DNA of 64,000 nucleotides. Source: Elusimicrobiota bacterium (GTDB taxonomy: Bacteria; Elusimicrobiota; Elusimicrobia; UBA1565). The stretch lies in contig JBAZVI010000003.1 of the NCBI GenBank assembly GCA_041660925.1, positions 186,001-250,000 on the forward strand, written 5' to 3'. Under the pieces are notes generated by a model. That model searched no databases. It was not told the DNA's origin and saw only the letters and a list, made by a program, of their open reading frames with translations. How positions within the stretch are numbered: the first letter of the stretch is position 1; each line of letters opens with the position of its first letter. Shown here piece by piece: positions 33,591 through 42,200 of the stretch. Position numbers and translations under genes: made by a program.

Positions 33591-35105
33591 ATGATGCCCC
33601 GCCGCCCCTGGTACGAAGACGCCGTCTTCTACGAGCTCCGCGTCCGCTCTTTCGCCGACGGCAGCGGCGGCGGCGTCGGCGACTTCGCCGGCCTGCGCCG
33701 CGCCCTCCCGTACCTCGAGCGCCTCGGCGTCGACGCGCTCTGGCTGACCCCCATCCACCCCTCTCCTTTGAAGGACGACGGCTACGACGTCTCCGACTTC
33801 TTCGCGGTCCACCCCGACCACGGAACGCTCGAGGACTTCAAGGCCTTCCTGCGCGAGGCGCACCGGCGCGGTCTGAAGGTCCTGCTCGACCTCGTCCTCA
33901 ACCACGTCTCCGACCGGCATCCCTGGTTCGAGGACGCGCGCCGCCCCGGCTCGCCGCGCCGGGACTGGTTCGTCTGGAGCCCGACGAAGGACCGCTACCG
34001 GAAGGCCCCGGTCATCTTCAAGGATTCCGAGCCCTCCAACTGGACCTGGGACGCGCGCGCGGGCGCCTTCTACTGGCACCGCTTCTATGCCTCCCAGCCC
34101 GACCTGAACTACGCGAACCCGCAGGTGCTCCGCGCGATGCTCTCCGTCGCCGACTTCTGGCTCGCGCTCGGCGTCGACGGCTTCCGTCTGGACGCCGTCC
34201 CCTATCTCTGCGAGCGCGAGGGCACCGAGTGCCGCGGGCTGCCGGAGACGCATGCCGTCCTGCGCGCGCTGCGGCGGCACGTGGACCGGAAGTGGCCGGG
34301 GACCGTGCTCCTCGCCGAGGCCTCGGGCCCCGCGCGAACGGTCGCTTCCTACATGGCCGGCGGCCGCGAGTGCCACATGGCCTTCGACTTCGAGCGGACC
34401 GCACGGCTCTATCTCGCCCTCGCCGACGGCGACGCCCGCGGCCTGCGCCGCTGCGTCGAGGCCTCCCCCCGCCTCGCACCGGGCTGCCGCTGGGGGGTCT
34501 TCCTGCGCAACCACGACGAGCTCGCCCTCGGTCTCCTCGCGCCGGCGGAGCGCGCCCGGATGCTCGCGCGCTATGCGCCCGAGCCGGGACAGCGCCTGCA
34601 CGGGCACATCGTCCGCCGCCTCGCGGACCTGCTCGGGCGCGGCCAGGGGCCGCTCCTCGCCCACGCGCTCCTGCTCTCCCTGCCCGGGACCCCGGTGCTC
34701 TACTACGGCGACGAGCTCGGCATGGAGGGCGACGCCTCCCTTCCCGACCGCTTCAGCCAGCGCACGCCGATGGACTGGCGCGCCGCGAAGCGCCAGGCGG
34801 CGGACCCGCGCTCGCTGCTGCGCTCGGTCTCGCGCCTGCTCTCCCTGCGCCGCGCGCATCCGGCCCTGGCGCGCGGGGCCTGCCGCTTCCTCGACGCAGG
34901 GGACGAGGGCGTCCTCGCCTTCGCGCGCGAGCTGCCCGGCGAGCGGATCCTCGTCGCCGCCAATCTCTCCGGCCGCCGCGTCCGCGTCCGTCTGCGCGGC
35001 CGCCTGCCGGGACATGCCGTGGACCTTTCGACGGGACGCACCGTGCCGACGCGGACGCTGGAGCTCGGTCCGCGCGGATTCGTCTGGATGAGGTCATCGA
35101 AATGA
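33591..35105 (+). CDS. treS: trehalose synthase-like GH13 enzyme
   Basis: 504 residues of glycoside hydrolase family 13. WYEDAVFYELRVRSFAD, LWLTPIHPSPLKDDGYDVSD, DLVLNHVSDRHPWF, GVDGFRLDAVPYLCEREGT (nucleophile Asp), LLAEAS (acid/base Glu) and FLRNHDEL (third Asp) follow the maltose alpha-glucosyltransferase TreS closely, which interconverts maltose and trehalose. The segment after RTPMDW is about 40 residues shorter than in typical TreS and there is no maltokinase domain. It ends at an ATGA overlap with the ferredoxin reductase. Confidence 0.82.
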   Translation: MMPRRPWYEDAVFYELRVRSFADGSGGGVGDFAGLRRALPYLERLGVDALWLTPIHPSPLKDDGYDVSDFFAVHPDHGTLEDFKAFLREAHRRGLKVLLDLVLNHVSDRHPWFEDARRPGSPRRDWFVWSPTKDRYRKAPVIFKDSEPSNWTWDARAGAFYWHRFYASQPDLNYANPQVLRAMLSVADFWLALGVDGFRLDAVPYLCEREGTECRGLPETHAVLRALRRHVDRKWPGTVLLAEASGPARTVASYMAGGRECHMAFDFERTARLYLALADGDARGLRRCVEASPRLAPGCRWGVFLRNHDELALGLLAPAERARMLARYAPEPGQRLHGHIVRRLADLLGRGQGPLLAHALLLSLPGTPVLYYGDELGMEGDASLPDRFSQRTPMDWRAAKRQAADPRSLLRSVSRLLSLRRAHPALARGACRFLDAGDEGVLAFARELPGERILVAANLSGRRVRVRLRGRLPGHAVDLSTGRTVPTRTLELGPRGFVWMRSSK

Positions 35106-35917
35106 CGGAAGAACTGAACGCCAAAGTCGTCGGGAAGCAGGAGTTCGCGCCGGGCAACTTCGTGCTCCGCGTCGCCCCCGTGGGCTGGGAACTCCCCGAG
35201 TTCAAGCCGGGCCAGTACACGGTGCTCGGCCTGCCGGGTTCGGCGCCGCGCGCGCCGTTCTCCGACGCCGAGGACCCCGTCCCCGACCCCGACAAGCTCA
35301 TCCGCCGCGCCTACTCCGTCGCCTCCCCCTCCCCGACACGGGAGTACGCCGAGTTCTACGTCGCCATGGTCCGCTCGGGCGCGCTCACCCCGCGACTCTA
35401 CGCGCTCAACATCGGCGACAAGGTCTGGCTCGGCAAGAAGTTCACCGGCCTCATGACCTTGGAGGAGGTCCCCGCCGACGCCAACGTCGTGCTCATCGCG
35501 ACCGGCACGGGTCTGGCCCCCTACATGTCCATGATCCGCACCCTCGTGCTGACCAAGGGCTTCGACCGCCACTACGCGGTCATCCACGGCGCCAAGCACT
35601 CCTGGGACCTGGGCTACCGCTCCGAGCTCGAGACCATGGAGCGCATGACGCACAAGCTCGCGTACCTGCCCGTCATCAGCCAGCCCTCCGAGGAGCACAT
35701 GTCGTGGAGCGGGGCGACCGGCTTCGTCGAGGACGCCTGGAAGAGCGGCGCGCTCGAGAAGGCGTGGAAGCAGAGGCCGGCGCCGGGGAACACGCACGTC
35801 TTCCTCTGCGGAAACCCGATGATGATCCAGTCGGCGTTCTCCTTCCTCGGGGCGGAGGGCTTCAAGGAGCACTCGCGTCGGGAAGCCGGTCAGATCCACG
35901 TCGAGAAATACTGGTAG
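35102..35917 (+). CDS. fpr: ferredoxin/flavodoxin-NADP reductase
   Basis: A 271-residue FAD enzyme: KPGQYTVLGLPG, the FAD signature RRAYSVASPSP, NADP-binding IATGTGLAPYMSMI, HGAKHSWDLGYR, FLCGNPMMI and the terminal HVEKYW. It moves electrons between NADPH and ferredoxin or flavodoxin, supporting biosynthesis and oxidative-stress defence. Its start overlaps the treS stop, but no metabolic link between the two is evident. Confidence 0.92.
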   Translation: MTEELNAKVVGKQEFAPGNFVLRVAPVGWELPEFKPGQYTVLGLPGSAPRAPFSDAEDPVPDPDKLIRRAYSVASPSPTREYAEFYVAMVRSGALTPRLYALNIGDKVWLGKKFTGLMTLEEVPADANVVLIATGTGLAPYMSMIRTLVLTKGFDRHYAVIHGAKHSWDLGYRSELETMERMTHKLAYLPVISQPSEEHMSWSGATGFVEDAWKSGALEKAWKQRPAPGNTHVFLCGNPMMIQSAFSFLGAEGFKEHSRREAGQIHVEKYW

Positions 35918-35925
35918 ACCTCCGC

Positions 35926-36048
35926 GGGGTCAGACGTTAACTTTTGCAACTTATTATCCGACGCCCTGTCGCGGCATCCGGCGATCGGAGAGGGCTTCGG
36001 CGCTTCTGCGTCCGGGAATAAGTTTCATAAGTTATGGTGCCTGACGCC
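35926..36048. repeat. imperfect palindrome of REP/BIME type
   Basis: The arms GGGGTCAGACGTTAACTT... (35926-35964) and, reversed, 36008-36048 are about 70 percent alike over 40 bases, with an A+T-richer sequence than the genes around. A related GGGTGCCAGACACCGG motif lies at about 37060-37075. The style is that of elements mobilised by REP-associated transposases. Confidence 0.45.
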
Positions 36049-36136
36049 GTGGGATGCGCAGCAAATGCAGGGCTCACACTATGGGATACGATCCACATTC
36101 GGAGAAGTTCCATCTCGCGAAGGGCGGTCTGATGAC

Positions 36137-37042
36137 ATGAGGACTGAAAGGAGCGCGACGGCGGCGGGGCTCGGGGCGCTGCTCCTGTGGTCCACCTCCA
36201 TCGCGCTCATGCGCGGCATGAGCGAGCGCAGCGGTCTCCTGACCGGGCCCATGTGCGCGTCCCTGCTCGGCGGCGTCGTCGGTCTTCTCTGGGCGCTCGC
36301 GCGGGGGACCTCCCCTGCGCGCATGCTGGGGCTCGGCCGCCGCTACCTGCTCGGCTGCGGCGTCCTCTTCGTGCTCTGCAACGTGACTCTCTACCTCGCC
36401 ATCGGGGCCTGCCGCGACCGCGCGCAGACCCTGGTCGTCGGCCTCGTCAATTATCTGTGGCCCTCGCTGACCGTGGCGCTCTCGGTCCCGCTGCTCGGGC
36501 GCCGGGCGCGCGCCGGGCTCCCGTTCGGGCTCGCGGCCGCCGTGGCCGGCACCGCGCTCGCGGTCCTTGGGGGCGGGGCGCTCGCGGGCGCCGACAACGC
36601 CTTCTGGGCCACGCCGCGCGGGCTTTTCGCGCTCGCCATGGCCGCCGCCGCCGCGCTCACCTGGGGACTCTACTCCAACCTCGCGCGCCGCTGGGGCGAC
36701 CCGGAGCGCGGCGCGGTGCCGCTCTTCGCGCTGGCCACCGCGGGAGCGCTCGGCTTCCTGCTGCTCCTGCGGCCGGAGACCGTGGTCTGGAGCGCGCGGG
36801 GGGCCGCCGAGGTCGCCGTCATGGGCGTCGCCTCTCTGGCCGGCGCATACGCGCTCTGGGACCTCGGCATGCGGCGCGGCGACCATGCTCTTCTGGGGGT
36901 GGCCAGCTACTTCGTCCCGGTGGCCTCCACCGCCGTCTCGGCCCTCTACCTGGGGGTGCGGCCGGGCTGGAACGTTCTCGCCGGCTGCGCGCTCGTGGTG
37001 CTTGGTGCCTGGCTTTCGAAGAGCGCATTGCTCGAGTCCTGA
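36137..37042 (+). CDS. EamA-family exporter, YddG-like
   Basis: About 301 residues with ten helices. LGALLLWSTSIALMRGMSE at the start and LVNYLWPSLTVALSVPLLGR resemble the aromatic amino acid/paraquat exporter YddG. SYFVPVASTAVSALYLGVRP is the second EamA repeat. ATG 36137 begins where homologues do but lacks a good ribosome site; an upstream ATG at 36065 would add 24 polar residues that look non-coding. Confidence 0.8.
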   Translation: MRTERSATAAGLGALLLWSTSIALMRGMSERSGLLTGPMCASLLGGVVGLLWALARGTSPARMLGLGRRYLLGCGVLFVLCNVTLYLAIGACRDRAQTLVVGLVNYLWPSLTVALSVPLLGRRARAGLPFGLAAAVAGTALAVLGGGALAGADNAFWATPRGLFALAMAAAAALTWGLYSNLARRWGDPERGAVPLFALATAGALGFLLLLRPETVVWSARGAAEVAVMGVASLAGAYALWDLGMRRGDHALLGVASYFVPVASTAVSALYLGVRPGWNVLAGCALVVLGAWLSKSALLES

Positions 37043-37054
37043 GACACAGCTAAA

Positions 37055-37080
37055 AGAACGGGTGCCAGACACCGGAGGGG
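37055..37080. repeat. short REP-like motif
   Basis: GGGTGCCAGACACCGG, similar to the GGTGCCTGACGCC arm of the palindrome at 35926-36048. Confidence 0.35.
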
Positions 37081-37169
37081 TCGCTTTTCATGGCTCCTTT
37101 CGGTCGGATAACTGCTATTCTGGATGAGGACGGGGAAGGATTGCCGCGCGCCGTTCTTTCCCCCAGCGG

Positions 37170-38597
37170 ATGACTCCTTCTAACGCAGCCCTTCCCGACA
37201 TCATCGTAGGCGGAATGGGCATCGACGTGTCCAGCGTCGAGCTCGTTTCGACCGTCGCCAATCACCCCTCCGGCCGCTGTTCCGGCAGCCTCTCCGCCAC
37301 GGCCCTCCCCGAGGTGTACGCGCGCATCCTTCAGCTCGGCGACCCTGAAGGAAAGGTGCGCGAAGCCTTCGAGGCCTGCGGTCGCGCCGCGCCCGCGCTC
37401 GCCGCCGAGATCGACGCGCTCTACCGGCGCTTCCACATCGCCGGCGGCAAGGCCGCCGACGCCTTCTTCCGCGGGCCCTCCATGGCGGGGATGACCCCTC
37501 CGCGCGACGTCCAGATCCTGACGGTGGCCGCGACCTTCGCGCACGTCTGGCGCGCGAAGAAGGCCGCGCCCGGCCGGCCCATCGGCATCAACTTCCTTCG
37601 AAAGATCGACCGCATCCTCCTTTTCGGCATCTACGGCGCCATGCTCGGCCGCGCCGACTGGATCGTCATGGGCGCCGGCGACCCCGGCGACATCCCGGCC
37701 ATCATGAACGCCTTCGCCCGCCACGAGCCCGCCGAGCTCGCCGTGCCCGTCGCCGCCGTCCCGCGCGGCACGCATCGCATCCGCTTCGACCCCAAAGACC
37801 TCGTCGGGAACATGGCGCCGCCGCCGCGTCCCGCCTTCTACGCCATCGTGAGCTCGCACCTGCAGGCGCGCGCGCTGGCGCTCTCGGCCGAGAAGCGGCC
37901 CGAGGGCTTCGTCATCGAGGGCCCCACCGCGGGCGGGCACAACGCCCCCCCCGTGAAGGGCGGACGCGACGCGCGCGGCTATTGCGTCTACGGGCCCGAG
38001 GACGACGCCGACCTCTCGGCCGTCGCGGCCCTCGGCCTTCCCTTCTGGATCGGCGGCTCCTGCGGCTACCCCGAGTGCCTCAAGGGCATGGGGCCGTGGC
38101 ATCGGCGCATCCAGGTCGGCACGCTCTTCGCGCTCTCGAAGGAATCGGGGATGGCGCCGGAAGTGCGCCATCAGGTCCTCGAACTCATCTGGAAGCGCAG
38201 ACTCGAGGTGGCGACGATGGCCAACGCCTCCCCCAGCATGTACCCCTTCAAGGTCGCGCTCGCGCCGGGCACCCTCGGCGACGACACCGTCTACGCCGCG
38301 CGCAAGCGCGTCTGCGACGTGGGCCACCTGCGCAGCTGGCGCTTCCACGGCGACGAGCTCGTCGGCCTCTGCCCGGCCAACGATCCCGAGCGCTACACCG
38401 GTTCCGGCGGGCCCGCCTGGCGCACGAAGGGCTCCATGTGCCTCTGCAACGGCCTGCTCGCCGCCCGCGGCCTGAGTCTCGAGGGCGAGACGCCCGTCGT
38501 CACGCTCGGAGACATCGGCTCGGTGCGCATCCTGCAGAACCGTCTGCGGCGCATCGAGTACACCGCCTCCGAAGCCGTCGACTACCTCCTGTCCTAG
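37170..38597 (+). CDS. nitronate monooxygenase-family flavoprotein
   Basis: 475 residues, FMN-binding TIM barrel of the 2-nitropropane dioxygenase/enoyl-reductase type. PDIIVGGMGIDVSSVELVST opens the barrel, DWIVMGAGDPGDIP and VIEGPTAGGHNAPP carry phosphate and substrate residues, and FWIGGSCGYPECL completes the site. At 475 residues it is longer than classic NMO (about 330-380) and closer to the group that includes PfaD-like enoyl reductases. There is no polyketide or fatty-acid cluster nearby, so the substrate is open. Confidence 0.75.
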   Translation: MTPSNAALPDIIVGGMGIDVSSVELVSTVANHPSGRCSGSLSATALPEVYARILQLGDPEGKVREAFEACGRAAPALAAEIDALYRRFHIAGGKAADAFFRGPSMAGMTPPRDVQILTVAATFAHVWRAKKAAPGRPIGINFLRKIDRILLFGIYGAMLGRADWIVMGAGDPGDIPAIMNAFARHEPAELAVPVAAVPRGTHRIRFDPKDLVGNMAPPPRPAFYAIVSSHLQARALALSAEKRPEGFVIEGPTAGGHNAPPVKGGRDARGYCVYGPEDDADLSAVAALGLPFWIGGSCGYPECLKGMGPWHRRIQVGTLFALSKESGMAPEVRHQVLELIWKRRLEVATMANASPSMYPFKVALAPGTLGDDTVYAARKRVCDVGHLRSWRFHGDELVGLCPANDPERYTGSGGPAWRTKGSMCLCNGLLAARGLSLEGETPVVTLGDIGSVRILQNRLRRIEYTASEAVDYLLS

Positions 38598-38759
38598 TCG
38601 GGGATTCCTTCAGTCGAGATCGTTGCCGTGCACCGTTCCAGCGGGCGGGTGGGCGGTGGCGCCTGGCAGCAGGTTCGGCTCGGAGAACGTCGAAAGACCG
38701 AACCGGCTGCCGCCGGATCCTCGTCCTAAGCTGTCATGGGCCGATCCAGGAGGAGTTCG

Positions 38760-39188
38760 ATGAGCTTATCGAAGGACTATTTCCGGCGTTCGATCCTGCT
38801 CGCGGCGTTCCTCGCCGTCGCCGCGCCCGCCGGCACGCCGCTCGCCGAGCCGGGCAAGCGCGCCGCGCCGGCGCCCGTCGTGCTGAGCGCGTACGACCGC
38901 ATCCAGTACGCGGCGGACACCGGCGAGCTGACGCGCAAGGAGGCCGTCCTGCTGACGGCCGAGCTCCTCTTCATCCCCTCCCTCATCCCCAAGGATTCCA
39001 AGTTCGCCCTCAAGGCGGGCGACGTCCTGACGCGTGAAGAGGGGGCGACCGGATTCTACAAGGACGTTCACCGGGTCTTCGCCCAGCTCGACGCGCAGGA
39101 GCGCCGCTTCCTGAGGGGCCTCAGTCCTTCCCTGGAAGCCATCATCTCGACGAAGGAACAGGAAGAGAAGGCCGCGCGGAAGAAGTAG
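38760..39188 (+). CDS. exported protein, unknown function
   Basis: 142 residues with a signal peptide (RSILLAAFLAVAAPAGTPLA). The mature part is helical and charged, with YDRIQYAADTGELTRKEAVL resembling a short helix-loop-helix of bacterial surface proteins. AGGAGG lies 5-6 bases before ATG 38760. Tail-to-tail with the giant multidomain gene. Confidence 0.65.
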   Translation: MSLSKDYFRRSILLAAFLAVAAPAGTPLAEPGKRAAPAPVVLSAYDRIQYAADTGELTRKEAVLLTAELLFIPSLIPKDSKFALKAGDVLTREEGATGFYKDVHRVFAQLDAQERRFLRGLSPSLEAIISTKEQEEKAARKK

Positions 39189-39230
39189 CTCCACCCTCCC
39201 CGCCCACCGCGGCGGTGCGCGGCGGCTTTC

Positions 39231-42200
39231 CTAGTCGACGACGCTGAAGAGGTCTTCGGGCTGCGCCTGGAGGAGGCCGTCGGCGGCGAGGCGGTCGTAC
39301 TGCGCGAGGAGGCCGGCGAAGAAGTCCCGGCCGACGAGGCGGATGTCCATCTTCGGCGCCTTGCCCCGGTACTTGTTGAGCGCGATGAGCCGGGTCGCTT
39401 CCTTGAGCGCGTCGGGGCCGGGCGTCACGACGTAGGCGTCCCCTTCCCGGCGGACGGAGCTTCCCCCCGCCGCTTTGCGCTTCGCGGGCGCGATCTTGAG
39501 CGGCGTCCCGACCAGGGCGAGGATCTCGTCGGCCGAGTCGACGACCGAGAAGAGCTCCTCGGGGCGGTGCGCGAGCAGGCCCTGCGCGTGGGCCCGTGCA
39601 TACTGCTCGCTCAAGCCGCGGTAGTACTCCTTGCCGACGAGGATGATGCGCTTGGGCGCGGCGCCGAGGTCGTTGCCGTCGATGAGCGCCGAGACCTCCT
39701 CGAGCGACGAGGCGCCGCCGGGGAACAGGAGGAAGTGGTCCGAGGCCTTCGCGAACTGCCCGACGCGGGCGCTCTCGGACTCGGCGGTGCCGATGGCGCG
39801 GGAGCGGACGATGTCCTCGTCGCCCCAGGTCGGGATGCGGACGATGGCGAGGTTCTCCCCCGGCACGACGCCCTCGCGCGGCTTCTCCTGGGAGCCGACG
39901 GCCGCGGCCTCGAAGGCCGCGCCCATGACGCCGGCGTTCCCGCAGCCGGAGAGGATGTTGTAGCCGCGGGCGATGAGCTCGGCGGCCACCTTCGCCGCGA
40001 CGGCCATGGCGGCGAGGATCTTCTCGTCGGTGCGCGAGCTGCCCAGCACGGTCACGGTCATCGCGCGCGAGGCGTGCGCTGCGTAGCGCTCGTCGAAGGC
40101 CGGGATGTCGGCGAAGGTCTTGGGGCGGGGCGCGTCCACGGAGGGCCTCCAGGCGCCGGTCTTCCAGGCGGCCTTCACGCGGTCGGCGGCGGCCCACCAC
40201 GCGTCGAGCGATTCCCAGCGGCCGGTCTTCGCGTCTTTCTCGACGGGGACCGAGAGGGTCTCCACGGCGAAGCGCGGGTCTGCGAGCGAGCCGCCCAGCT
40301 CGGCCAGGTCCCAGACGAGCTCCTTCTCTCGGATGCGGTCCCAAGCCCGCCAGCCGGTCCAGATGTAGGCGCGGTTCTCCATCACGCGCAGGTATTCGTC
40401 CGTGTCCGCCGGGCGGCCGAGGATGTCCTTCGGGCGCTTCGCGATGAGCGCTTTGTTCAGCGGCAGGCGCATCTTCACGAGGGTCAGCGTGCGCGGGGTG
40501 GCCCAGGAGATCTGGCGGGTGAGGTAGCTGAGGGCCGTCTTGGGGTCGAGCGTCGTGAAGATATGGGAGCCGAAGCGGCCCGCTTCGTCGGGCTCGGCGT
40601 AGTCGTCGTAGTGCATGTCGCCCATCGTGCCCGAGGCCTTGGCCGAGTTCAGGCCGCCGCGCAGGCCGCGATAGACCGTCACGTAGGGTTCGCCGTCGAC
40701 GTATTCGATGCGGGTCGGGGAGAAGGGGAGGAGGAAGCGGAGGGAGGGGCCGGCGGGCGTCTTGAGAGCGGCCTGTTCGGGCGGCGCGGGTCCGGATCTC
40801 GACGCGCCCTTGCGCATCAGAAGGCCGATCGTGAGCGCGGCGAGCGCGCTGACCGCGACGTTGACGCCGAAGAGGATGGCCGGCATCGTGAGCACGGCGC
40901 CCACGGCAGGGAAGAGGCGCGAGGCGCTCACGGCCATGAAGATGGGCAGCATCGCGGCGATGCTCGCCGTCATCATCCACTTCGAGAGGTTGCGGTACTT
41001 GTCCTGGGGGAGCTTCTCGGAGTAGTAGGTCATCCACTTGTTCGAGTTGATGGTGATGAGCCCGCCCAGGAGCCCCGCCAGCGCGAAGGTGAGCATCGGC
41101 AGTTGGAGGAAGGTGGACCAGACGAAGGCGGTCGCCGCGAGCGCGCCGAGCACGGTCCAGCCCTTGCGGCCCAGCGCCTTCTCGGGCAGGAAGGCGAGGG
41201 TGGCGAGCAGGCCCGCGAGCCAGCTCCCCCCGTCGTAGAGTCCGATCATCGTCCCGGCGGCCGAGGGCGCCGAGAACACGCTCAGCGCCAGCACCGTCGC
41301 GAGCACGCCGTAGACCATGAAGTGCATGAAGCGGAAGAAGGCGTAGGGCAGGTACTCCCCCCAGGAGAGCCGGGAGCCTTCCTGCGCCGAAGGCTTCGAC
41401 TCGGCCCCCTCCTTGGGCGCGGGAGCGGGCTTCGTCCAGGGCTCCTTGAACTTGAGGGAGGCGTAAAGAGCCGTCGAGAGGCCGATGCCGATGCTCGAGA
41501 CCACCATCATCGCCGGTCCGCCCAGGAGGTTGAGCAGCGGCACCGCGGCGAAGAGGGCCATGACGATGCAGGCGACCTCGACCCACTGGTAGGCGTAGTT
41601 GAGGCCGAGCTCGAGCTTCGCGGGGTTCTGGTTGCCGATGATCATGCGCGGAAGGAGGTTCTCGGCGACGCCGCGGTTGACGCCGTAGACGAGGCCGCCG
41701 ACGATGGAGTTGGCGAGGAAGAGCCCGAACATCACGGCGTTCGTCGCTCCGAGCGCCGCGGCGATGGGGATGGGGAGGCCGGAGACGGCGAGCGCGAGGA
41801 TGGCGGCGACGTTGACCCACTTCGGGTTGAAGCGGGCCATGAAGGCCGAGCCCATCCAGGCGCCGGCGACGCGCATGACGTAGCCGATGCCCGCGATCAT
41901 GAGCGCGGCGGGCAGGCCGAAGAGCGATGCGGTGAACAGCGGCAGGGCCACCGCCTGCACCTCCTGCGCCATCGCGTTGACGGTCCAGGCCGGGACGAAC
42001 CCGAGGTGGAAGGAGCGCGGCAGCATGCGCAGGCGGCCGAGGGCGCCCGCGCGCTGGAAGTCGATGCGGTCGACCCAGTCCTCGGCGAGGGTGCGGCCCT
42101 CGCTCGAATCGTGGCCGTAGAGTCCGTCCTGGACGACGATCCGGCCGTTCTCCGTATCGATCTCGAAGCGCACGCCCTTGAGGAGCTCGTAGAGGCGGTC

